64,000 nucleotides of DNA, taken from contig NW_024720773.1 in NCBI RefSeq assembly GCF_018991925.1, forward strand, positions 2,836,577 through 2,900,576. Direction: 5' to 3'. Shown here piece after piece: positions 27,132 to 38,337 of the stretch. Source of the stretch: Homarus americanus. Its lineage: Eukaryota > Arthropoda > Malacostraca > Decapoda > Nephropidae. The number at the start of each line of letters is the position of its first letter. Position 1 is the first letter of the stretch. The notes beneath the pieces are model-generated. The model made no database searches and was not told where the DNA came from. It was given only the letters and a program-made list of their open reading frames with translations. A program made the position numbers and the translations under genes.

Positions 27132-27464
27132 CACGTGCTCCTCTTCTTAAGAACGTTCAACTTACAAACTTCCAGAGATACAAACATCATCACTGAGGGG
27201 GTTACCTGCCAGAACAGGTGTTTAATGTGGATGAGACTGAATTATTTTTAAGAAAATTCAAGACAGAACAAACATTACCTAAGAGGAGAAGAGTGAGCCA
27301 GGTTTTAAGGCTGTATTAAAGGGTATAGCTGGACTAAATATCCATAATCTTTTAATTTTTTACAATATGTTTGGTATCTACAAGAGTAAAGTTTGACTTA
27401 CAAGCAATTGGACTTACAAACAAGCCTCAGGTACGTAACTCGTTCATAAGTAGAGGAGCACCTG
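27132..27464 (+). mobile_element. Deleted Tigger element, transposase remnant between TIRs
   Basis: The ends are cacgtgctcctcttcttaag and, on the other strand, caggtgctcctctacttatg, with TA on both sides (27130-27131, 27465-27466). The middle, about 27212-27335 on the plus strand, translates to EQVFNVDETELFL-KF and PKRRR. VFNVDETGLFW is the signature around the first catalytic aspartate of pogo/Tigger transposases, so this 333-bp element is an internal deletion of a full Tigger rather than unrelated filler. Confidence 0.82.
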
Positions 27465-27504
27465 TATTGTCTTACACAAAATTTTAAAAATACTTTTTTG
27501 AATC

Positions 27505-27672
27505 ATTGTACATAAAATTACCATTATTATTGTACATAAAATTACCATTATTATTGTATATAAAATTACCATTATTATTGTATAGAAAATTACCATTATT
27601 ATTGTACATAAAATTACCATTATTATTGTAAAGAAAATTACCATTATTATTGTAAAGAAAATTACCATTACA
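27505..27672. repeat. Minisatellite, 24-bp unit
   Basis: About seven copies of aaaattaccattattattgt plus acat/atat/atag/aaag. Being a multiple of three it leaves long open minus-strand frames (IMVI-TI repeats), which are not genes. Confidence 0.92.
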
Positions 27673-27754
27673 ATAAGTTTTCCTAAACACTTAAAGTTGT
27701 TGGGGTCGGTGTGTTGATGTAGCACAAGCTACCTAACCACGCGGTCAGCCAACT

Positions 27755-27772
27755 GCTCTCTCTCTCTCTCTC
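27755..27772. repeat. (TC)n microsatellite
   Basis: Short tctctctc run. Confidence 0.9.
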
Positions 27773-27844
27773 TTGTCAAACCTCAAAGAGACCAGAAATG
27801 TTCAGAGGCGCTCCTGACTGATGGCCAGGCCATGTCTGTTTGCC

Positions 27845-28500
27845 CCCCCCCTCCCCCTGCTATATCCCAACTCCCTACCAACCTCACTACACCAGGATTT
27901 ATCAGCAAAACATTCAAGTGATCAGTGCAATGATTGTTACCTAACAGTGATCCAATAGTGTATGCCAAGGAAAACCACAATCACGCAGCACGCAGCAGTG
28001 TAACACCAGACCGTGGGCACTCTGTCGGTCACCTTCAAAGTGCCAGTGACAAGGACCACCGCGGTGTTTACATATACCATAGGAACTGTGTCGGCGCCCC
28101 CTAAGTGCCGGACGAGACAAATATTAATAGATATCTACTAGTGTTGGTGGCCCTCAAAGCGCCGCCAGTGAGTTTATGGCCACAGTGGACAAACACTTCC
28201 GTCCGTCCACAACAACAGATATCAACAGATGGTCACCAATTACTTACTCCAGACATGCCCTGTACAGTCTAAAGCGTGGGAACGGTTATCCTGACGGCAG
28301 TGTTATCGCACAACTGAACATATTTCACTGAATTTATTTCATGCTCACACCCGCCAACGAGGACGTCATAAACAAAAGCTTATTAGAACTATCATTTCCA
28401 CTAGAAAACAAGAGAAACCTACTCCTGACACACCATACCTCTACACTGAAGTCCCATGAATGTGGTATGGTCTACCCTCTCTACTACTCTCCAGCTGCAT
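27845..28500 (+). other. Probable 5' region of the LINE that follows
   Basis: The part near 28330-28500 appears to encode, with breaks, the leader of the LINE ORF2 (a PYLYTEVP-like and SPAAF-like stretch) just before the endonuclease. Repeated phrases such as caaagtgccagtg, taagtgccgg and caaagcgccgccagtg (28040-28170) suggest a 5' UTR with short repeats. The exact 5' end is not visible. Confidence 0.4.
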
Positions 28501-31218
28501 TTCCTTAGCTAATAAATTCGACAAACTGGCAACCACAGTCTGATCAGTCGCTGCCAACGTTGTCGCCATATGTGAAGCTTGGCAAATTGTTCCTGAAACG
28601 TGTCATAGTGAGGGATATCAACTCTTTCATCACCTTCATTCAGATGGACGCAGGGATGGTGTTGCCCTCTTCTGTCAAGATGACCTACGCCCGTCACGCC
28701 TGGATGTTCAAGTCCCAGCAGATGTGGAGGCATTATGGGTACGTGTTGTGCCATGTGCCCACCCATGCCACACTGCTTCTATCATAATCTGTGTGTCATA
28801 CCATCCACCTCGCTCACCCACCAGACACCCTTATCAATCACCTCAGACCACCTAGAGTTAGGTACCCTTGTGCCAAGTTAGTATTAAGTGGGGATTATAA
28901 CGAAATTGACACCACTGATATCCAGGACCAGCTGTCACTATCACAAGTTGTGAACTTCCCCACACACGGTCAAAATACTCTTGACCTTATCTTAACCGAC
29001 TTAGCGGACCAGTACCAACCACCTCAACCAATGCCTCCTATCGGGTGTAGCACACACACCTATCAGTGCTCTGGTCTCCAGCTGCCACTCCCACTCAAGT
29101 ACAGAGACCCTACATAAAGATCTACAGGCCGGTTACTGACTCTGCAGTGTGTCTCTTTGGGCAGTGGATAGTTCACCATCCCTGGACTGAAGTACTTAGT
29201 GTGGATGATGTGGACACTGTCAGATAGCTACAAGCATGGAATTGGCCGACAATAAACAGCCAGCCAGACAGACCATGTGACTCTTCATTCTCCCATTAAA
29301 TAACCCAAGATACTACAGACACCAAATGGATAAATTATACCAACACCACCACGGAAACTCACCACCACTTCTTCCCCGAGAAGTCCGTCAGATCTCATCC
29401 AGCTGACTTGCCCTGGATCACACCTCGGATCAAATGACTTATGCAACAGAGAGACAGAGACTTTTATCTCAATGACCACAACCGCTACAGGTCCCTTAGC
29501 AACCAAGTCAGCCGCAAAATATGCACTGCAAAGAAGTCCCACTACCCAACCAAATTGCAACACCTGAAGCAGACCAACAACAGTCAGTGGTATGGTAAGC
29601 TTAAAGAAGTCTGTGGACTAAACAATAAGACACACCCCCTCCTCTTCCTTAGCCATCTCACTAATGTTGACGCAGCTCATCAATCAAACAACCATTTCGC
29701 AACTACCCTATATATGCCAGACGCTCCCCCGGCTTGACACAACCAATCTCTCTGCTTACCTACCAGCCCCCTTTCCCACTGACTTAGTGGAAGAATTTGA
29801 AATAGCAAAACGTCTGAACAAACCTAAGTTAAAGCGCTCCACCACCCCCATTGACTTACCAATGAAACTCTTCAAGGAGTTCTCCCCGGAACTAGCCAAA
29901 CCCTTCTGCTCCATCATCAATGCTTCCCTCAGCCAAGCCAGATGCCCAGCTGAGTGGAAGACCTCATATGTGTCACCAGTGCCCAAGTCAACCAGCCCAC
30001 AGTCTTTAAATGAGCTACGACCCACTGCCATCACCTCAATGCCCAACTTAATCTGTGAAAAGTTTCGTGTTTGACTGGGCTTATGCTGATATTGCAGGCG
30101 CCGTAGATCCTCAGCAATTTGGTAATATGAAAACTTCCTCCACCACTCACTGTCTTGTCAGCTTTCTCGACTACATATACCGCCATCTGGAAAAACGAAA
30201 AACGTCTGTGGCTGTCGCCTTCATTGACTTCACCAAGGCATTTGACCTAGTCTATCACAATTTCATCATCAACAAAGCTATCGACCTCGGGTTTCGGAGA
30301 AGTCTTTTACCATGGCTTACAGACTTCCTTAGTGACAGACACCAAGCTGTACGTTTCTGAGGGACTGTCTCCACCTTTCAGTCACTCACCTGTGACGTCC
30401 CCCAAGGCACCAAGATGGGACCACTCTGCTTCCTTATGCTTATCAATGATGCCCTAAGAGAAACCTCTGCTCGCTGGAAATATGTCGACGACTCCAACAT
30501 TGGGATCAGCGTCAACAACTCAGCTCCCGACTATACCGCCCTCCAGGATTTATTGAACAGCATCCAAAGTTGGGCCACTAACAATCACGTCACCATCAAC
30601 CATACCAAGACCATGGTTATGCACATCAACCTCTCCTCCAACATTGTCCTACCCCTTTCCATAACTTTAGGTCCCAACACACTTCAGGTTATAGACTCCA
30701 CTAAGCTCCTCGTTGTCACCAAAGACAACAAACTAAACTGGAAAACACACGTCAGTGAAGTTGTCAAATCCTCCAGTTTCCGTCTCCACCTCCTCCACTG
30801 ACTCAAGTCCCTCGGAGTTCCTGCCCCCGAGCTCCTCAGTGTTTACTCAACATTCATACTTCCCAAGCTTACCTATGCCTTCCCTGCCTAGTCTTCCTCC
30901 CTAAATGCCACACAACGTAAACACCTAGAAAAAGTGCAAAAGAGGGCATGCAAGATTATTCTCTCCCCTTCTTACTCCACATATCAAGAAGCGCTCAACA
31001 CACTGACCCTCTTGGGTCTCTCTGACCATCACCACGGCCTCATCTGCAAATTTGGTGAGAAGCTTCTGCACCATCCTCGACACCAGCTCCTACTACCACC
31101 TGAGATCCCTTGTCCGAGAATTGCTGTTCGACACCACAACCAGCCCATACGAGCAAGAAATGATCGCTATAAGAACAGCCCAGTCCCAACCATTGTAAAA
31201 ATTATCAATAATTTGTAA
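28500..31218 (+). pseudogene. LINE ORF2 (endonuclease + RT, YVDD type), multiply broken
   Basis: From 28560 the frames combine to an AP-type endonuclease: EAWQIVPETC, DVEALWVRVV, IICVSYHPPRSP, then VRYPCAKLVLSGDYNEID, LTDLADQYQPP and ITPRIK near 29430. Reverse transcriptase follows: SYVSPVPKS and NELRPTAITSMPNLICEKF (to 30074), PQQFGNMKTSSTTHCLVSFL, IDFTKAFDLVYHN with the first catalytic aspartate, DVPQGTKMGPLCFLMLIND, and KYVDDSNIGI, where the box is YVDD rather than the usual F/YADD. The C-terminal part (KLNWKTHV, EKVQKRACKIIL) ends at 31218. At least seven stops or frameshifts are needed, so it is inactive. It is a different family from the jockey copies at 11640 and 19101. Confidence 0.88.
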
Positions 31219-31380
31219 TCAACCAGTGTATTCACTCCCAGTTCATCTTACTTTTTGCACTGTCACTATGTTGAAATGCCCTGTAGTATGACCTTCTCCC
31301 CACCAGGTCATTATATATCATATTTGTATCACATATGTTACCTGTAGAGCAGTGGTTCTTAACCTGGGGGGGCATCAGTA

Positions 31381-32330
31381 ATTTCCAGGGGGGGTGCAAG
31401 CCCTAGGGAAAAAGTAGGAATTTCTCTAATTATTACTATAGTTTTTATTCTCTTAACAAGAGCCTGGGCTAATATTGAGAAGTTTATGAAAAAATGCAAA
31501 AGTATCGCCTTATAACTTTAGTTTTCTATAGGCTACTTTTTTGACTTAGGGCTTACCATTTTCTGTACTTATTGACCCCCCTCCCTATCCCTCGAAACCC
31601 ATGGGGGGGGGGGGTTAACTCGTCCTGGACCTGTATACTGCTCGTTGGTGACTGGTGAGCCCCGTTCTCTCCCAGTCTTCTGCACACGTCCGTGGCAATA
31701 ATTCCTCTTCTCTCACATTTATTCAGTTAAGGCTGTTGAGGTATGTTTTATCCCAGTTGTTATATTTACCTAAAAATAGTAAGCAGCCATAAGTTTATTG
31801 GTGAATTGTGAACAAGCATGTGTTGCTCTGTTGGTTATTCGCAAGTTTTGAATTCCGTTTGTATTTTATCAGAAGTTGGTGGTGCTTAAAATCATGTGGT
31901 GGTAACAGGTGGTTATGGTAAAGTTGTATTTATGATGATATTGATTTGTTTCTAAATAATCATGTGTTTATGATCATGATGTGTTTACTATAATGTTGTG
32001 GTGCTTGTTAATATTTGCTTAATAATTATGTGGTGGTGTTTATGATCATGTAGTGGTGCTTATGATCATGTGATGTTTGTTAATGATATAGTGGTGTTTA
32101 TGATCATGTGATGTTTGTTAATGATATAGTGGTGTTTATGATCATGTATGATTGTAGTCACTTGTAGTGTTTACGAACTTTACGATCATATGCTTGTTAT
32201 TGATCATGTGGTTGTGATTATCATGATGTTGTGGTGTTCATGAGCACGTGGTGATGTTTATCTTACCTTACACGTGCCTTATGTTTTGTTCACAGATTTG
32301 TGTTGTCCACTGCACATCAAATAATTCGCA
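31381..32330 (+). other. hAT 5' non-coding region
   Basis: AT-rich leader of the hAT element, with repeated phrases tgatcatgtg and gatatagtggtgtttatgatc between 31980 and 32240. No coding sequence is seen. A transcription start cannot be located. Confidence 0.6.
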
Positions 32331-34107
32331 ATGAGTGCAAAGAAGCGGAAGTATCTTGACGAATATATTCGATTTGGATTCGTGTCTCTCCAAAAGGGTG
32401 ACACAGAGGTCCCCCAGTGTGTGATATGCTACAAGACTCTGAGCAATGATGGAATGCGGCCCTCACGCTTGGAACGCCACTTGAGGACAACACATCCTGC
32501 TCTAGCTGACAAGCCCAAGGCATTCTTTGAAACAAAAAGACACTCCTTGAAGCAAGTTAAGTTGGACGGCAGTGGGGCATTTCGGCAACAAACTTCAAAG
32601 GTTGTTGAGGCTTCCTATGAGATCGCCATGTTGATTGCAAAGAGCAAGAAGAGCCATAACATCGGAGAGTGTCTCATAAAACCAAGCATACTCCGTGCAG
32701 CAGAACTCGTTCTGGGGAAAGATAGTGCAAACGAGCTTTCCCAAATTTCACTATCAAACGATACAGTCAAGGGAAGGATTGATGAATTGTCTCAAGACAT
32801 CAAAGATCAAATTCTCGACCAAGTAAGAGATTCTCCTGTTTTTGCCATCCAGTGTGACGAAATGACTGTCATCGCTCAGTGTTCTCAGCTACTGATGTAT
32901 GCTCGTTTCGTGTCAGGCAACAGTGTAAAAGAGGAAATGCTGTTCTGTCACCCCATGGAAAGTTGTACAACAGCAGCAGCTATTTTTCATGATGTATCAA
33001 ACTTCTTTCAGGAAAACCAACTTTCGTGGGACTCGCTGGTAGGGGTGTGCACTGATGGAGCTCCAGCCATGCTTGGTCTGCAGTCTGGATTCATTACAAT
33101 GGTGAAAGAAAAAAATCCGTCTGTTGTAGGTACACACTGCATACTTCATCGTGAATCCTCAGTATCCAGAACTTTACCTGCTGAAATGAGGGGTGTCCTG
33201 AACGTGGCTATCAAGGTAGTCAACTTTATCAAAGCTGGAGCCTTAAACAGTCGTCTCTTCAAACTGCTGTGTAAGGATATGGAATCTGAACATGAAACCT
33301 TGCTTTTTCACACGAACGTACGATGGCTATCAAAGGGGAACATGCTTGGTTGACTTTATGAACTACGAGAAGAAGTAGCAATATTTTTTGATTCGAAGCA
33401 GAAGGCAGATCTCCATGACAGGTTCCAGTCTGAAGGCTTTCAGCTATCTCTAGCTTACCTGGTGGACATCTTCGAAGCGTTGAATGCTCTCAACCTTAAA
33501 CTACAAGGGAAAAACAACATCATCATCATGCACCACGACACCATTCGAACCTTCATGGCCAAACTCGACCTCTGGAAGTGTCGAATTTAGCAGGGAAATA
33601 CAGCCAGTTTTAGTAACTTGGATTCTGCTCTCATTCACGGTAACCTTGATTCTGAGTTAAAGAAACAAATAATCACTCATCCAACTGACTTGAAAACAGA
33701 ATTCATCAGATACTTCCCAGAGATAGATGAGAAGCGTGAAGCCTGGAAATTCATCAGGAACCCATTTCAATGTGAAGTAAGCTGATGTTTCGGACGAAGT
33801 GCAAGAAGAATGTCTTGAGTTGAAGTTCAACTCCACAGCTAAGGAAGACTTCAAAGAACTGGATCTTGAGACGTTCTGGGTCAAGTACCTTCCTGTTTAC
33901 CCTCTGATCTCACATCAGACTCTTCGGATTCTAACTATGCTCGGATCCACGTATCTTTGTGAAGCTGCATTTTCCACGCTTGTTGCTGACGAGACCAAGT
34001 ACAGAAACAGGCTGAACGTTGAGGGGGATTTACGTTGTGCACTCTCTGGCATTCAACCACGCATTCAAGATCTAGTAGCTAAGAAGCAGTGTCAAGTATC
34101 TTACTAA
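32331..34107 (+). pseudogene. hAT transposase, ZBED5/SCAND3-like, two stops and a frameshift
   Basis: The ATG at 32331 opens a frame with MSAKKRKYLDEYIRFGF, a BED-type zinc finger (CVICYKTLSN then RHLRTTHP, residues about 33-62), KSKKSHNIGECLIKP, the first acidic block AIQCDEMT, the second CTDGAPAML (about residue 240), and HCILHRE. The first frame ends at TGA 33351-33353 inside WLSKGNMLG-LYELREEV, a second stop TAG is at 33588-33590, and a one-base shift near 33782 leads to the C-terminal dimerisation region (LCEAAFSTLVADETKYRNRL) ending at 34107. The lesions are few and the rest reads cleanly, so inactivation looks recent compared with the LINEs. The family includes domesticated vertebrate genes such as ZBED5 and SCAND3, but nothing suggests domestication here. 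Confidence 0.93.
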
Positions 34108-34476
34108 TTTATACTCAATAAAAAGACTAAAAACACAATATTTTTCATTTTTCTTTAAAATCTGGGAGGGAATTTTATTCATAGATGCAAGGGGGGCATG
34201 GAGGGAAGGACCAATTCCTAGAGGGGGCGTGGTAGTAAAAAGGTTAAGAACCACTGTTGTAGAGTATATTACAAGTATTTGTCAATCAAGAGACCCATTC
34301 CCCAATTATGTGACTGTATATTTTCAGCCATCCGGCTGCCATGCTCTTTCAATAAACCGTTAATTATTATTATCTTGCATGCACGCACACATGCGCGTGC
34401 ACACACACACACATTTCAGTAAAAGTGGAAGTGGTTCATTGAGATATTTTATTAAACAAAAATAAAATACACTATA

Positions 34477-36300
34477 CAGTCGGCCCTTAACATACGCGGG
34501 TTTAGTATACACGGATTTGCAAATACGCGGATTGCCCAGCCGGAGGAATATTCTGTACATTGAAGTAATTGAAGTACTGTACATTCAAATAGCGCGTGAT
34601 TCAACTCGTGCGCGGCACCGAACACGGGACACCGCCCGCTCCCGCAACCTCACACACACACACGCATAGCTCTCCCTCACTCAGTCAGTCTCGCTGTAAC
34701 CACGCTTGTGTTGGCATTAGCATTGTACAGTAGTTGCAAAAATATTACATTTCCGTGAATGTATTATATCAAGCACAGTACGAATAGAATATCACTAATA
34801 TAACAGTATTTTAACCAAAAACTATTAAAAAACGAGTAACATATCTTGAACATCGGAAGGTTAGGTAAAGTATTTTGTTTTCATGTAGTTTATCCTAATT
34901 TACATTGAAATACATTATGTTTCAGCAAAACTACTATTTATTTCTGAGAATATATTCATTCAGGCGCAGTTTAGGTAAAATATACATGTGATGTAACATT
35001 TTTTTAACTGAAAACAATTCAAAAAACACGTACCCTCTAACCCTGTTCAAGGAGAAGTCTGGGAGGAGCTGTTTGGTGCTTAAGACGATGACAAGGAAAA
35101 TGATTTTGATGGATTTTAATGAAAATATTCAGAAATATGGTATCTTAGTATTTATTCAAGTGAATTAGGATAAAATATTATTGTAATACAACAGTAGTGA
35201 CAATGTGGATGAGGCGGAGGGATAAAGCAGTGAGGAGTGGTGACTGGCGGGAGCAGGGACGAGTGGAGATGCCAGCCAGCACATTACGGGTGTACAGTAT
35301 TAATTGTTTTTATTGCTCTTTTTGCATTTTAATATTAAATACTGTACATTACATTTCAACAAAACTACTATTTATTTCTGAGAATTTGGAAATGTAATAT
35401 TTTTGCTGAAATGACGTACGTATTACAGTGGAAACTGGGATAAAATTGTGACGAAAGCACCGACTTTCGCTTTCTTTCGTTCAAAAGATGTTACCGCAAT
35501 CGCTTTTTGAGTGGTTTTCAGTTGTGGGATTATGAGGCTAATGATAGGATAGAATATTATTGTAATACAGTACGGTACAACAGTTTTTTAACTGAAAACC
35601 ATTCGAAAAGCAATTACGGTAAAATCTTTTGAACAACAAAGAAAGCGAAAGTCATTGTTTTCGTCATGATTTTATCCCACTTTCCTTTGTAATATGTACG
35701 TCATTTCAGCCAAAATATTACATTTCCATATTAATTTCTGAGAATATATTCATTCAGTCACATTTAAGGTAAAACATACTTCTGATGTAATATTTTAATG
35801 AAAATACGGTATTGTAGTTTTCTTTTGTTTCAAATTTAATTAACAAAGATTGATGTTTCAAATGTAATGAACAAAAATTTATGTACAGTATCTATAAATA
35901 GACTTTAAAAAATGAATACTTTGTTTTACATTGTCCTGTGCATACCATACCATGCATTTAGCTACTTTAGGCTTGCTATGATGACGCAAGAGATCTGCCC
36001 TGGCAACTGTACCGACACTCACAGCTGGTGGTGCGTTGGTGCATCGTTTCCATTGTTTACTGGTAGTTACTGGTAAATATTTTTCAACCTAACGAAACTA
36101 TTACCCGTTTAGAGGTCGACCCCCAATTTTTTGCCAAATAATTTGGTCTTAAAAACTCAAACCACACACCAGTATATACGGTAAATAAGGACATGGGGGG
36201 CCAGGTTTTTTTTTTTGGGGGGGGGAGCAAAAGTACACAGATTTTTAACATTCACGGGTATCTCTGTTACCTAACCCCCGCGTATGTTAAGGGCCGACTG
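34477..36300. mobile_element. pogo/Tigger-type TIR element, 1.8 kb, non-coding
   Basis: The ends are CAGTCGGCCCTTAACATACG and the same 20 bases on the other strand, with flanking TA (34475-34476, 36301-36302). The first 20 bases are identical, so it is relatively young. No transposase was found. The interior has repeats of actatttatttctgagaata near 34935, 35362 and 35730 and a large inverted repeat at 35385-35735. Confidence 0.9.
35385..35735. repeat. Long imperfect inverted repeat
   Basis: The left arm (about 35385-35530) contains atgacgtacgtattacagtg, tgggataaaattgtgacgaa and gctttctttcgttcaaaaga; the right arm (about 35575-35735) holds the same in reverse complement. Arms of about 145 bases with a loop under 50 bases could fold into a hairpin. 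It lies inside the TIR element and may be a separate foldback or MITE insertion. Confidence 0.8.
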
Positions 36301-36302
36301 TA

Positions 36303-36609
36303 CTCTCATTAATTTGGATTTTGACTTAATTCATATTTCTTTTTAAAATGAATTAAAAAATTTGAATTTGGAATGAATCTGAAAAACCGAGAGGTTCCGA
36401 AAGGTCGATTATTATTATAAAAATTTATTATTAAATAGCTTAAGATGAATGGTGTTTCGACTAAGAGGACAACTGTGCTCATCACTCCTCGATCCTTTAC
36501 TGTATAACAACAGCATGCAATTCACCATAATTCCCACATTATTTAGGATCATTTGGTGTCGGGTTCTTAAAACATTACCCACAAATAATTAATTTTCCCA
36601 AACAATTCC
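36303..36609. other. Unassigned AT-rich sequence
   Basis: Between the TIR element and the LINE fragment. The phrase aaaaaccgagaggttccgaa near 36384 resembles the inner TIR of pogo-type elements, but no partner was found. Nothing else is recognised. Confidence 0.35.
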
Positions 36610-37600
36610 CACACTTAATCCCAGATGAGCTATTGTGTCATAGTGTGGTCCTGGGCCCAGAGGTAACAGCTGATCGGGGTGGGTCGGTAAGTCCTGGTGA
36701 CAACTGGCAGTAGTGAGGTGGGTGTAGGTGACCACAGTAGAGACAGGTGGGTGCTCCACCCCAGCGATTGGGGGAGAAGGTAGTGGTTGCCGAGATCAGT
36801 CATGTTGAGGTGCAAGGTGGCATTCCCATGTGTAGGAAAGTCAATTATCTGTGTTGGGTGATGTTGTTGATGTCTAACTCATTAAAGTCACTGCATATCA
36901 CTAGTTTGGCACATGGAAATCTGGATCTCAGGGAGTCAGCAGTCTATTATATGAGTAACCAGTACATTGGCGGTAGGTGAGCACGGGAGGGTGATAAGCC
37001 ACACAAACAATGAGAGAGGCAAGCTGGCGGGGGTGGGAGGTGGGAGTGACCTTAACCCACAAAGCTTCTACATCCTCAGGTACATTAACACCTAGGTGTG
37101 ATGGTTTAAAGTCACTGGGACAGTAAAATACCACACCACCACCTCGCCTGTTCTTTCTTAGGTGGTGAAATAACTCATAGTTTCTATGGCACAGATCTCG
37201 GGAACAATTTGCCACGCCTCTGTTATCGCCACAATTCCTGCACCAACTGACTTCACTGTAACACTGACCTCCTCCACCTTGTTGCATAAAGATATAACAT
37301 TGGACAGCAGTAGGGATGGTAGGCTGTACCATATTCGCGGCACTTCATAGCGAGCACACTGTCTTGACTTTCCTAACCTTGCTCGGTGTGATGATAGGGA
37401 TTCGTCTGTAATGCGGCGAACCCGTCTGCAGCAGCGGTTGTGAAAGATTCTCAGCGCCTTTAGTAGAGTGATGGTGTGGGGTGGAGGATAGCCAGCACCA
37501 GACTTCAGCCGAAACAGGTCAGTGCAACGATATCGTGGCACTGGGACGCACATATTCACAAGTCTAGCACTCACTGTCACTGACACCATGAAAATACGCA
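36610..37600 (-). pseudogene. LINE ORF2 endonuclease fragment (same family as 28500)
   Basis: Read from 37600 down, a 5' leader precedes an AP-endonuclease: NKVEEV, GAGIVAITEAWQIVPEICA, YELFHHLRKNRRGGGVVFYC, GVNVPEDVEALWVKV, LIVCVAYHPP, then after a break LTDLGNHYLLPQSLGWSTHL and SLLWSPTPTSLLP. The plus-strand copy at 28500 has the same blocks. The reverse transcriptase is absent. Frameshifts occur near 37200 and 36950. It stops close to the TIR element at 36300. A 3' end of the same family lies beyond the GT array at 43323. Confidence 0.87.
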
Positions 37601-37699
37601 CTGTCTTTCTGTAAAAATAATGAACTGCCTTAAATTAGCTATAGGTCGACGTGATGAACCTTGGCTGCTGCAGAGCACCAGGAGACACATCCTCACTCA

Positions 37700-37732
<33 letters not shown>

Positions 37733-37772
37733 TGTGTGTGTGTTGTTGTGTGTGTGTGTGTGTGGTGTGTTG

Positions 37773-37814
<42 letters not shown>

Positions 37815-38337
37815 TTGTGTGTGTGTGGGTGTGTGTGTGTGTGTGTGGGTGTGTGTGTGTGTGTGTGTGGGGGGTTTGGGTGTGTGTGTGTGTGTGTGTG
37901 TGTGTGGGGGGTTTGGGTGTGTGTGTGTGTGTGTGGGGGGTTTTGGGTGTGTGTGTGTGGGTTTGTGTGTGTGTGTGTGGGTGTGTGTGTGTGTGGGGGT
38001 GTGTGGGGGGGTGTGTGGGGGGTGTGGGTGTGTGTGGGTGGGTGTGGGAGGGGGGGTGTGTGGGTGGGTGTGGGGAGGGGTGGTGTGGGTGGGTGTGGGG
38101 GGGGGGTGTGGGAGGGGGGGTGTGGAGGGGGGTGTGGGTGTGGGAGGGGGGTGTGGGGTGTGTGGGGGTGTGTGGGTGTGGGGAGGGGGTGTGGGGGTGT
38201 GGGAGGGGGTGTTGGGGTGTGTGGGGGGTGTGGGGGTGTGTGGGGGGTGTAGGGGGTGTGGGGTGTGGGTGTGTGGGGGGGTGTGGGTGTGTGTGGGGGG
38301 AGGTTGTGGGTGTCTGTGGGAAGTGTGGGGGCAGGGG
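37700..38337. repeat. (GT)n / G-rich array, left part
   Basis: Starts as pure TG, then becomes gtgtgggggg-type sequence with G runs of four to eight separated by one to five bases. The plus strand is almost devoid of C and has very little A. Many stretches satisfy the usual G-quadruplex pattern. Confidence 0.95.

Larger units (their letters stand above)
31350..34256 (+). mobile_element. hAT DNA transposon, 2.9 kb
   Basis: The left end reads CAGTGGTTCTTAACCTGGGG and the right end on the other strand CAGTGGTTCTTAACCTTTTT. The flanks ctgtagag (31342-31349) and ttgtagag (34257-34264) form an 8-bp target duplication with one mismatch, the expected length for hAT. The empty site is seen in the related LINE 3' UTR at 43323-43712. 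A single transposase frame fills most of the element. Confidence 0.95.
31219..34375 (+). mobile_element. LINE 3' UTR, split by a hAT insertion
   Basis: The 3' UTR begins after the stop at 31218, runs to 31349, is interrupted by the hAT element, and resumes at 34265 (tatattacaagtatttgtca) to end at ctttcaataaaccgttaatt followed by attattattat. The uninterrupted version is present on the minus strand at 43323-43712, which proves that the two halves belong together. Confidence 0.9.
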
